Source of the DNA: Spirochaetaceae bacterium
GTDB lineage: Bacteria; Spirochaetota; Spirochaetia; Treponematales; Breznakiellaceae
DNA length: 12,239 nt
Assembly: GCA_031278935.1 (NCBI GenBank)
Contig: JAITJK010000072.1
Location: 1-12,239 of the forward strand
Reading direction: 5' to 3'
Each line of letters opens with the position of its first letter. The stretch's first letter is position 1. The notes under the pieces were generated by a model, which was not told where the DNA came from, made no database searches, and saw only the letters and a program-made list of their open reading frames with translations. A program made the translations under genes and the position numbers. This document shows positions 1-6,564 of this stretch, piece by piece.

Positions 1-255
1 TTTAAGCCTTAATTTTTCAGGATGCAACGAGAAATATTTTTTTTCTGCTATAGCCCCGGCCCCCCAAAACCGATAGGCCGGGGCAAGGGTGTAACCATAC
101 CATAATCCTGGCCCTTTAATAGGTACGGCTCCCCACGGGGCTCCTCATACAAAGGGTGGGAAGAAATTACCCGGTGAAGGGGAACAGGCCAGGCAATTTT
201 TTCTCACTATGGTCCCCAATGACGGGGTTTGTGCGGCGGGGAGTAGCGTTTTCAC
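1..255. other. Non-coding leader upstream of the efflux operon
   Basis: No convincing gene is seen here. The segment holds a 9-bp perfect inverted repeat at 53-61/76-84 and otherwise mixed sequence, with a T-rich tract at 36-45. It precedes the sigma-54-type promoter at 257-271, so it would be the place for activator (enhancer-binding protein) sites. That role is inference. No end of an upstream gene is recognisable. Confidence 0.6.
53..84. repeat. Inverted repeat, 9-bp arms
   Basis: GCCCCGGCC (53-61) is repeated in inverse as GGCCGGGGC (76-84) around a 14-base spacer. It is not followed by a T-run on the plus strand, and on the minus strand it is followed by A-rich sequence, so it does not look like an intrinsic terminator. 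It lies about 200 bp upstream of the predicted sigma-54 start site. That distance would suit an enhancer-binding site, but this is inference. Confidence 0.5.
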
Positions 256-256
256 T

Positions 257-272
257 TGGCACGGTTTTTGCG
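257..272 (+). promoter_or_regulatory. Sigma-54 (RpoN) -24/-12 promoter
   Basis: The sequence reads TGGCACG (257-263), four bases, TTGC (268-271), then G. The accepted RpoN consensus is TGGCACG-N4-TTGC(A/T), so all eleven core bases match with exact spacing and only the final W position differs. The predicted start of transcription is about 12 bases after the -12 GC, near 283. This would give a very short leader that begins at the Shine-Dalgarno sequence GAGGAG (283-288), with the ATG at 297. A sigma-70 reading (TTTTCA at 249, TATTAT at 274, 19-bp spacer) is much poorer. The implied control is by RpoN and an activator ATPase. Confidence 0.8.
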
Positions 273-296
273 TTATTATAGAGAGGAGTTACCCTG

Positions 297-1610
297 ATGC
301 AGCGGATGTTTTTAACGTTAGTCTTCATGGGATGCGTGCTGTTGCTCGGCCCCGCAGTCCCCGGGCGCGGCGAGGAAAGGCCGCCGCCCCGAAGCCTCTC
401 CCTGGACGAAGCGGTGGAAGCCGCAGCCACCCAAAGTTTAAGCCTCCAAAAAAGCGCCATAGACGTAAAAATTGCCCACTATGCTGCCACCCACCTGTGG
501 TCGGAACTCTTTCCCTCCCTGAGCGCCGGCGCGGGAGTAAGTTACAGTACGCCCCTCTTTACCGGCCAGGGGTTTCGCCTGGACCAAAGCGGGGTAGGCT
601 ATAGCGTTTCTGCAAGCCTCAGCCTCAATCTCCAAACCGGCCTGCCCAGCGCCATGCACCTCATCCAAGTAGCCTACCAAACCGAGCTATTGAACTATGA
701 ACAGGCCCGGCGGCAGTTGGCCATCCAAGTTACCAAGACCTTCTACACCTTGCTCGCCGATAAAAACCGCCTGGCTTTCCTGCGAGAAACCCTGGATCTG
801 GCGGAAAAACAGCGGGAAAAAAGCCGCGTCGCCTTTGACTACGGCCTTATGGGCGAGCTGGGGTATCTGCAAACTCAACTCAGTATGGAAACCGCCCGAC
901 TGGAGCTGAATAAGGCCCAGAGCGCCTATGATACGGCTCTGACGGACTTTCTCCTCTTGTTAGGTTTAGGTGATGATCCAGTCGAGTTGGCGGGAAGCCT
1001 TGAAATAGAGCCCTGGGAGGCTGACCCAGAAGCCCTGATCCACCAATACCTGGCCCAGCGCCCAGATGTCCAGAGTATGTACAAGGAGATTGAACGCTTA
1101 GAAACCGAGGAACGGCGCACCCGCTGGAACGCAAAAGCCCCGTCCGTGAGCCTGGGGCTGCAATGGCGGGGAAGCGGGGAGCCATCCGGTACTTTTTCCG
1201 ACAACCTCAGCGGCAGCGTCAACCTTTCCATCCCCCTAGACCCCTGGATTCCCGGTACCAAGAACAGCCAGGCCATTACTAAAGCCAGTGCAGCAGTGGA
1301 AAAAGCTCAGTTGGACCTAAAAAACACCGAACTTACCGCCAGGTCCCAGATCCGTTCCCTCACGGCGAACCTACACCGCTCCTGGGAGAGCCTGGCTATC
1401 GCCCGGCTGCGCGCGGAGATTGCCCAGCGGACCTATACCTTGACGGAACAGGGCTTCACCCAGGGTACGGTGGAATTCCTGGAACTGGAAACAACCCGCA
1501 GTAAATGGGCCGAGGCCCGGCAGCAACTCATGGACGGCGAATTGGCCTATGCTCTGTTGCTCCTGGACCTATACGCCGCTTTAAACCTCGACCAAAGGAG
1601 TATAAAGTAA
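297..1610 (+). CDS. TolC-family outer-membrane efflux channel
   Basis: This 437-residue protein is the outer-membrane/periplasmic exit duct of a tripartite efflux pump. Residues 1-25 form a signal peptide: basic start (MQR), a hydrophobic core through about residue 20, then a small-residue cleavage region before RGEE. The mature protein shows the two-repeat outer membrane efflux protein (OEP) pattern, at about 33-220 (starting SLDEAVEAAATQSLSLQ) and about 240-430 (containing YTLTEQGFTQGTVEFLELET and long alanine- and glutamine-rich helices). Length is normal for the family. The start is fixed by GAGGAG at 283-288, eight bases before ATG; a second ATG at 306 has no better site. It is the first gene of the operon and its TAA abuts the adaptor's ATG. 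By organisation it corresponds to Borrelia BesC. The substrate cannot be told from the sequence. Confidence 0.93.
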   Translation: MQRMFLTLVFMGCVLLLGPAVPGRGEERPPPRSLSLDEAVEAAATQSLSLQKSAIDVKIAHYAATHLWSELFPSLSAGAGVSYSTPLFTGQGFRLDQSGVGYSVSASLSLNLQTGLPSAMHLIQVAYQTELLNYEQARRQLAIQVTKTFYTLLADKNRLAFLRETLDLAEKQREKSRVAFDYGLMGELGYLQTQLSMETARLELNKAQSAYDTALTDFLLLLGLGDDPVELAGSLEIEPWEADPEALIHQYLAQRPDVQSMYKEIERLETEERRTRWNAKAPSVSLGLQWRGSGEPSGTFSDNLSGSVNLSIPLDPWIPGTKNSQAITKASAAVEKAQLDLKNTELTARSQIRSLTANLHRSWESLAIARLRAEIAQRTYTLTEQGFTQGTVEFLELETTRSKWAEARQQLMDGELAYALLLLDLYAALNLDQRSIK

Positions 1611-2636
1611 ATGTTACCCAAGATCCCCCTCATCCCCAAGCGGATCGTTAGCGGCGGTATGGTCGCCCTTATGCTGGCCTTCTCAGGACTTATCGGCTTT
1701 TCCTTGGGAACCCGGCATACAAGCCCGGCTCAAGCCCGGTCCACCGCATCGGGTGGCAGGCCTTCAGACCCGGCCCAAGGCCCCGCCGGCCCCCAGTCAG
1801 GGCCCGGACCTGGCAGTCAAGGCAGCCCAGGAACGAAATCCGGGGCGCGGAACGCCCTAGCGGTTCGGGTCCAGGAGCTGCGCCTGGGAGCCATCGAAAC
1901 CAGGGTGCTTATCAACGGCGATGTCATCCCCCAGACCCAGGTGGCGGTGTACCCCACCGTGGGGGGGAAGCTCACCGAGGTCCGGTTCCAAGTGGGGGAT
2001 AGGGTGCGCGAGGGGGATATTTTGGCTATGGTAGACCCTTCCCGGCCCGGTGAGGTTTATGCCCAAAACCCAGTACGGGCCCCGGTTTCCGGGACCATCC
2101 TCCTTTCCCCCCTTTCTCCCGGAGACACGGTCAGCACTCAAACGGTGCTGTACCAGGTGGGGGAGCTATCCCGGCTGTACATAGAGACCTTTGTACCGGA
2201 ACGGTTTTCCCAGGCGGCCCAGAAGGGGCTCGCCGCCCAGGTCTCCCTGGAAGCCTTGAGTGGAGAAACCTTTGACGCTCTGGTGGATGCGGTGAGCCCA
2301 GTCTTGGACCCTGCCAGCCGCACCGTGAAGATCCGTCTGCGCTTTACCCGCCAGGATCCCCGTATCCGGGTGGGTATGTTCGCCCAGGTGAACCTAGTAA
2401 CCCAAAGCCGCACGGACGTCCTAGTCGTCCCCCGGGAAGCGGTGATCAACACCTACGGATCCTGGATCGCCTTCGTGGTTACCGGCGAAGGGCGGGCAGA
2501 GCGCCGGGAACTGCGTCTGGGCTTAGAAGGGGAGGACGCCCTGGAGGTACTGAGTGGCTTGGCCCTGGGAGAACAGGTGGTTATCGCGGGGCAGAACTTT
2601 CTTTCCGACGCGGATCCGGTCCGGGTGGTGCCCTAA
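1611..2636 (+). CDS. RND efflux periplasmic adaptor (HlyD/MFP family), hairpin-less
   Basis: This 341-residue adaptor links the RND pump to the outer-membrane channel. Residues about 13-33 are a hydrophobic N-terminal anchor with no lipobox cysteine. Residues about 43-82 are a Gly/Pro/Ser/Gln-rich linker. The lipoyl (barrel-sandwich) halves follow at about 105-145 (VGGKLTEVRFQVGDRVREGD) and 153-180 (APVSGTILLSPLSPGDTVS), then a beta-barrel at about 185-265 and a membrane-proximal domain to the end (VPREAVI, GLALGEQVVIAG). Only about ten residues separate the two lipoyl halves, so the coiled-coil hairpin that normally sits there is absent, as in Borrelia BesA. AAAGGAG (1594-1600) lies ten bases before the ATG. 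The gene starts directly after the channel gene and its TAA overlaps the next ATG by one base. Confidence 0.93.
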   Translation: MLPKIPLIPKRIVSGGMVALMLAFSGLIGFSLGTRHTSPAQARSTASGGRPSDPAQGPAGPQSGPGPGSQGSPGTKSGARNALAVRVQELRLGAIETRVLINGDVIPQTQVAVYPTVGGKLTEVRFQVGDRVREGDILAMVDPSRPGEVYAQNPVRAPVSGTILLSPLSPGDTVSTQTVLYQVGELSRLYIETFVPERFSQAAQKGLAAQVSLEALSGETFDALVDAVSPVLDPASRTVKIRLRFTRQDPRIRVGMFAQVNLVTQSRTDVLVVPREAVINTYGSWIAFVVTGEGRAERRELRLGLEGEDALEVLSGLALGEQVVIAGQNFLSDADPVRVVP

Positions 2637-5600
2637 TGAATCGCGTAAGCATTTCTACCTACTCGGTGAAACGACCTGTAACCATTGTAGTCTTGTACGC
2701 CCTGGCTATGGGTGTGGCCGCGACTTTGGTGCCTCATATCGCAGTGGACCTCTACCCCTCCACCAGTCGGCCGGTTTTGTCCATATTCACCAGTTTCCCC
2801 GGAGCAGGACCCGCAGATGTGGAACAGAACATTACCATCCCCCTGGAACGGGCCCTAGCTTCCTCCCGGGGCCTTGAGAGCCTTTCCAGCAGTTCGTCTT
2901 TTGAAAGCAGCTCTATCAACCTCAACTATGCCTACGGCACGGATATGGACAAGGCCATGACCGACGCCCAGACCCTGGTGAATCGCCTGGCCAATTCCCT
3001 ACCCGATGGCGCAGGCGCCCCCACGGTACGGCGCTTTGATATGTCCGCCATGCCCATAATGCGCCTCATCGTCCGGGGCAATTATCCCCCGGATCAGCTC
3101 CGGCTCCTGGCGGAAAACGAAATCCTCTCCGGCATCGAGCGCATCGACGGGGTGGCTTCTGCAGAAGTTACCGGGGGTACCACCCAGATCATCCAGGTGG
3201 AGGTTTCCTTAAACCGCCTCGAGGCCTTTAGCCTCACCCTCCAGGACGTGAGCGCCGCGCTGAAGGGGCAGAACATTCTTTCAAGCGGCGGCAGCCTCAC
3301 TCGGGGGGTGCGAGAATACCAGCTCTTGACCAAGCAGGAACTGACGAGCCTGGACCAAATAAAACGGCTGGTGGTGAAAACCCTCAGCGTCTCGGCTCAA
3401 AGCCAAGGGAGCCTGGCTAACCGTTCTCAGGTGGTACGCCTGGAAGACATTGCCACGGTGCGATTGGCCTATAACGACAACGCCACCCGAGTCTCGGTGA
3501 ACGGCCAGAGCGGGGTCTACATTCAAGTTACCAGTGAAAGCGACAGCAACCAAGTCCAGGTGGCCACCCGGGTACGCGCCGCCTTGGAGGGCATCAACAC
3601 CGCCCTGCCCCAGGGCGTTACCCTAGAGGTACTGTCGGACAACACCTCCCTTATCAGCGCCACCCTGAACCAGGTCTATTCCAACGCTCTACAAGGAGCG
3701 CTTCTTTCCATGATCATCCTCTTCATCTTCCTGCGGAACATTAAGGGAACCCTCATCATCGGCTTATCCATCCCCATATCCATACTCCTCACCCTCATGT
3801 TTATGGCGGTGTTCGGCTTTACCTTGAATCTCCTCACCATGACGGGCCTTATCTTGGGCTTGGGCATGACCGTAGACGCCTCCATTGTGATCCTGGACAA
3901 CGTCCACAATTACCGAGAACGGGGGGCCAAGGCGGAAATCGCCGCCATCCTGGGTAGCCAAGAGATGACCCGAGCGATCATCACCTCCACCTCCACTACC
4001 TTATGCGTGTTCATCCCCCTCATTATCTACAAAAACGACCTAGAGATGATGGGCCAGCTCTTTAGCGACCTGATCTTCACGGTGGTGATTTCCCTTATCT
4101 GCTCCCTCGTGGTGGCGCTAACCCTCGTGCCAAGCCTCTGCGGTTCCATCCTGCGCCTGGACACCCGTAAGCAAAAGCCCTTGAAAAGCCGGCTCCTGCG
4201 CTTCTTGGACCGTAAACTGGCCCGTTTCTTCACGGTTCTGGACGAGGGCTATACCCAAGCCATCCACTACTGTCTGGATCACCGACTCTTGGTCCTCCTT
4301 TTGGTGGTGCTCATCCTGGTCTTCTCCCTCCTCCAGTTTAATGGCATCGGGATGAATCTCTTTATCCGGGCACGAACCGACGATTCCATCAGTCTGAACA
4401 TTACCATGCCCCCAGGTACTCCCATCGATCGCACCGAAGGGGTCTTGGAAGACCTCGCGGCGATTATCCGGAAGGAGGTTCAGGGCTACCGGAACATCAT
4501 CCTCACCACGCGGCGCAGTGGTACCAGCGCCATTCAGATAACCCTGCCCCCACCGGCGGAACAGCTCGATACTCCGGACCGGATCACGGCTAAACTCACC
4601 CCCTATATCGCCACCTTTCCTGGGGTTCAGGTGGTGTTCCGAGCGGGCCGTTCCATGGGATCAACCCAGGCGGTAGAGATCGCCCTCTCGTCCCGGGACG
4701 CCCAGGCTCTGATGGAAACCGCCACGGAAATCAAAGGCATCATGCTGCGGTATCTGCCGGAAATCGAAAATCCCGAGGTGAATCTCGACGAAGGGGCGCC
4801 TGAGCTTTCGATTGAGATTGACCGGGACCGGGCTGCGGCGTTGGGGGTCTCCCTCTCGGCCATTGCTACAGAAATCCGTACCGCCATGAACGGGACCACC
4901 GCCACCACCATCAGCCAGGGGGACAAGCTCATCAATGTGAACGTCATGCTTCGGGAGGAAGACCGCATCGGACTCCCGAACTTGGACGCCCTCTTCGTCT
5001 TGAGCCGGAGCGGCGCAAGGGTTTCTCTCTCCAACCTGGCCACCATTACCGAAGGCCGCGCCACCAGTTCCATCCGCCGGGAAAACCAGGAGCGGGTGCT
5101 CAGGATCTCAGGAGACCTGCCCCAAGGCATGGCCGCCACGGAGATGCAGCAGCGCCTAGAAGAAACCCTGCGCCAGTATCTAGTTCCCCGGGAGGGCGTA
5201 ACGGTGCGCTATCTGGGGGAAGCTACGGAGATTCAGGCCTATAACCGCCGGTTTCTCTTCATTATCGCCGCAGCGGTTTTCCTGGTGTTCGGGCTTATGG
5301 CCAGTCAGTTTGAGTCCTTTATCGACCCCCTTATCATCTTTTTCTCCATCCCTCTGCTGTTTATCGGGGTAATCTGGATATACAAGATTGGCAACGAAGC
5401 CATGTCGGTATTTTCCGCCGTGGGGATCGTGGCCTTAGTGGGGGTGGTGGTAAACAACGGCATAGTGCTCGTGGACTATACCAACACCCTACGGGCCCGG
5501 GGGCTTACGGTACGGGAAGCCTGTCTCGCGGCGGGGAAGAATCGGCTGCGCCCCATCCTGATGACCAGTCTCACCACCATTTTGGGCATGGTACCCATCG

Positions 5601-5743
5601 CATTTTTCCCAGGCCCAGGGGCCGACACCATTCAGCCTATTGGTAAGACCTTTGTGGGAGGCCTCACGGTGAGCTCTTTTATGACCCTCCTCCTCACCCC
5701 CGTCCTCTACTCCATCTGCCACCATCTGCCATGGAGGCGTTAG
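2636..5743 (+). CDS. RND efflux pump permease, inner membrane
   Basis: This 1035-residue protein is the proton-driven pump of the tripartite system. It has the RND layout: one helix near residues 12-32, a periplasmic loop (about 33-335, with DLYPSTSRPVLSIFTSFPGA near the front), helices 2-6 (about 340-500), helix 7 from about 549, a second periplasmic loop, and helices 8-12 (about 870-1030). Length is typical of HAE-type pumps. The helix-4 motif reads GMTVDASIVILDN, with D414 followed by A415 where AcrB has a second Asp. Helix 10 reads GVVVNNGIVLVDY, with N940/N941 where AcrB has Lys. It is therefore not of the AcrB subfamily but of the group with VDNS/VNNAIVLVDY-like motifs. Translation is probably coupled to the adaptor through the TAATG overlap; no strong Shine-Dalgarno is seen. 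By organisation it corresponds to Borrelia BesB. Confidence 0.95.
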   Translation: MNRVSISTYSVKRPVTIVVLYALAMGVAATLVPHIAVDLYPSTSRPVLSIFTSFPGAGPADVEQNITIPLERALASSRGLESLSSSSSFESSSINLNYAYGTDMDKAMTDAQTLVNRLANSLPDGAGAPTVRRFDMSAMPIMRLIVRGNYPPDQLRLLAENEILSGIERIDGVASAEVTGGTTQIIQVEVSLNRLEAFSLTLQDVSAALKGQNILSSGGSLTRGVREYQLLTKQELTSLDQIKRLVVKTLSVSAQSQGSLANRSQVVRLEDIATVRLAYNDNATRVSVNGQSGVYIQVTSESDSNQVQVATRVRAALEGINTALPQGVTLEVLSDNTSLISATLNQVYSNALQGALLSMIILFIFLRNIKGTLIIGLSIPISILLTLMFMAVFGFTLNLLTMTGLILGLGMTVDASIVILDNVHNYRERGAKAEIAAILGSQEMTRAIITSTSTTLCVFIPLIIYKNDLEMMGQLFSDLIFTVVISLICSLVVALTLVPSLCGSILRLDTRKQKPLKSRLLRFLDRKLARFFTVLDEGYTQAIHYCLDHRLLVLLLVVLILVFSLLQFNGIGMNLFIRARTDDSISLNITMPPGTPIDRTEGVLEDLAAIIRKEVQGYRNIILTTRRSGTSAIQITLPPPAEQLDTPDRITAKLTPYIATFPGVQVVFRAGRSMGSTQAVEIALSSRDAQALMETATEIKGIMLRYLPEIENPEVNLDEGAPELSIEIDRDRAAALGVSLSAIATEIRTAMNGTTATTISQGDKLINVNVMLREEDRIGLPNLDALFVLSRSGARVSLSNLATITEGRATSSIRRENQERVLRISGDLPQGMAATEMQQRLEETLRQYLVPREGVTVRYLGEATEIQAYNRRFLFIIAAAVFLVFGLMASQFESFIDPLIIFFSIPLLFIGVIWIYKIGNEAMSVFSAVGIVALVGVVVNNGIVLVDYTNTLRARGLTVREACLAAGKNRLRPILMTSLTTILGMVPIAFFPGPGADTIQPIGKTFVGGLTVSSFMTLLLTPVLYSICHHLPWRR

Positions 5744-5801
5744 GGGGCCGCAAGACTAAAGTATAGGGGCTACACCCTCAAGAGGCATCTCCTCGCCATG
5801 G

Positions 5802-5838
5802 ACCTTCCTTCAATAAACCCTTTGATCCGCAGGAAGGT
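5802..5838. repeat. Inverted repeat, 8-bp arms, downstream of the pump operon
   Basis: ACCTTCCT (5802-5809) pairs with AGGAAGGT (5831-5838) across a 21-base loop. It lies about 60 bp after the pump stop codon. The right arm is followed by AAATTG rather than a T-run, so it is not a standard intrinsic terminator. It may only slow or protect the 3' end of the operon mRNA. Confidence 0.35.
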
Positions 5839-5860
5839 AAATTGCCGATCCAGTCATTAG

Positions 5861-5892
5861 AGTTGTTTAAAAACTGAAGTTTTTAAACAACT
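5861..5892. repeat. Perfect palindrome A, 14-bp stem, TGAA loop
   Basis: AGTTGTTTAAAAAC (5861-5874) is exactly complementary to GTTTTTAAACAACT (5879-5892) around a four-base loop TGAA. The arms are A/T-rich in an otherwise G/C-rich region. The stem is not followed by a T-run. It resembles hairpin B at 5929-5967 in both arms, so the two look like copies of one element type. Confidence 0.85.
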
Positions 5893-5906
5893 TCCGCTGA
5901 AAAATA

Positions 5907-5927
5907 GCAAAATGTGGAGCATTTTGC
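5907..5927. repeat. Palindrome C, 8-bp stem, between the two related hairpins
   Basis: GCAAAATG (5907-5914) pairs with CATTTTGC (5920-5927) around the five-base loop TGGAG. It lies 14 bases after hairpin A and one base before hairpin B, so the three stems form one tight cluster. Confidence 0.75.
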
Positions 5928-5928
5928 A

Positions 5929-5967
5929 GGACTTGTTCGATAACCAACCGGGTTATTGAACAAGTCC
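5929..5967. repeat. Palindrome B, 17-bp stem, related to palindrome A
   Basis: The left arm 5929-5945 (GGACTTGTTCGATAACC) pairs with 5951-5967 (GGTTATTGAACAAGTCC) around the loop AACCG. Sixteen pairs are Watson-Crick and one is G-U (5939/5957). Compared with hairpin A, the left arms share 11 of 15 positions and the right arms 12 of 16, by eye. The sequence after it (ATTGTATG) is not a terminator tail. Confidence 0.85.
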
Positions 5968-6008
5968 ATTGTATGATTTTGTATACAACTATACATAAAA
6001 AGCATCGA

Positions 6009-6175
6009 CCTTGGTTCTCCGAGAGCTGGTTTCGGGTCTTTGAGAGAGGACATTGGCTCTCAGAGAGCCGTCTTTCCCTCTAAAAGACTCAAACGAGAAA
6101 GGTTAAGAGAGCAATTAGACTCTTTTAGCACGGACATCGGCTTTTGGAGAGAGGGAATCAGTTCTTTTAGAATCA
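6009..6175. repeat. Degenerate array with about 42-44 bp period
   Basis: The core GAGAG(C/G) begins at 6021, 6063, 6107 and 6149, giving steps of 42, 44 and 42. The first two units are the clearest: TTGGTTCTCCGAGAGCTGGT at 6011 and TTGGCTCTCAGAGAGCCGTC from 6053 agree at 15 of 20 bases, and the second contains a perfect hairpin GGCTCT/AGAGCC (6055-6069). TCTTTTAG recurs at 6121 and 6163, 42 apart, with its inverse CTAAAAGA at 6080. An extra GAGAGAGG lies at 6042, midway between the first two cores. Units are strongly diverged, so the array could partly reflect purine/pyrimidine bias. Confidence 0.45.
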
Positions 6176-6379
6176 AATAGCCATACGGTCCTATAGAAAA
6201 CGGGATACAGACCCAGGCCTGATGGACGGAGAAAATGACTTCCCCGTCTTTTCAAAACGTCATCTGCTTGCGGAAGCCACAATAAAAGGCGTAAGAGCCA
6301 TTCTTTCAGGAACCGCCAAGGGTTTGGTAAACCTCGACAGTGAATGCCCGCAGTGCAGTCCCCGTAGATACCCATAAAC

Positions 6380-6397
6380 GGGCAGGAGCATCTGCCC
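6380..6397. repeat. Small stem-loop in the murA upstream region
   Basis: GGGCAG (6380-6385) pairs with CTGCCC (6392-6397) around GAGCAT. Neighbouring short stems are GGTTT/AAACC (6321-6333) and GGTCT/AGACC (6437-6462). Alternative pairings exist, for example CCCGT 6361-6365 with ACGGG 6378-6382, which excludes the first stem. Together they hint at a structured leader or small RNA, but no known family was recognised. Confidence 0.35.
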
Positions 6398-6529
6398 CCT
6401 CGCAATAACGTATTTATCGTGAGTTCGGCAACACGAGGTCTGACCCCAAAGTGGCAAAGACCCCAGGCGAGACGCAACCCGACACCTAAACGCCACGGCC
6501 AGTCCGGGGCTTTAAACGCTCAGGCGGGC

Positions 6530-6559
6530 TTGGCAGGGGGGAGGGGATTCGGATACAGT
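6530..6559 (+). promoter_or_regulatory. Candidate promoter immediately before murA (weak)
   Basis: TTGGCA (6530-6535) matches five of six bases of the sigma-70 -35 box. TACAGT (6554-6559) matches four of six of the -10 box after an 18-bp, G-rich spacer. A start six to seven bases downstream would fall at or next to the murA ATG (6565), implying a leaderless message. The -10 is weak and the G-rich spacer is unusual, so this is tentative. Confidence 0.25.
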
Positions 6560-6564
6560 CTCTT

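Larger units (their letters stand above)
5744..6564. other. Long intergenic region with palindromes and repeats, no convincing gene
   Basis: About 820 bp separate the pump operon from murA. Reading from the left there is a loose stem at 5802-5838, a three-hairpin cluster at 5861-5967, AT-rich sequence with a small inverted repeat TTGTAT/ATACAA at 5969-5988, and a degenerate periodic array at 6009-6175. From about 6180 to 6560 come scattered stem-loops and a G-run in front of murA. An open frame on the minus strand (6115-6477) encodes a Trp-, Arg- and Cys-rich product and is judged spurious. No tRNA, tmRNA, RNase P RNA or SRP RNA core motif was recognised. No T-tailed terminator was found for the pump operon. 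Confidence 0.7.

Noticed and set aside
53..84. Possible intrinsic terminator
   Set aside because: The stem is strong, but no T-run follows on the plus strand and an A-run follows on the minus strand.
249..279. Sigma-70 promoter TTTTCA / TATTAT before the channel gene
   Set aside because: The 19-bp spacer and poor -35 make it far weaker than the overlapping sigma-54 match.
209..604. 131-codon plus-strand open frame overlapping the start of the channel gene
   Set aside because: It is Arg/Pro-rich and out of frame with the TolC-family protein. The signal peptide and ribosome binding site support the frame starting at 297 instead.
4627..5139. 170-codon minus-strand open frame inside the pump gene
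   Set aside because: It is opposite a clear RND coding sequence and rich in Ser, Arg and Met, as shadow frames in this region are.
5861..5967. CRISPR array or intrinsic terminator for the pump operon
   Set aside because: There are only three palindromes with no regular spacers, and none is followed by a T-run.
6115..6477. 120-codon open frame on the minus strand in the intergenic region
   Set aside because: The product is very rich in Trp, Arg, Cys and Leu with no domain, signal or ribosome binding site, and it runs through the repeat array. It is kept only as a possible decayed gene.
6180..6560. Known structural RNA (tmRNA, RNase P RNA, SRP RNA, tRNA)
   Set aside because: None of the core motifs I know for these RNAs was found on either strand. 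Only small, mutually exclusive stems are present.
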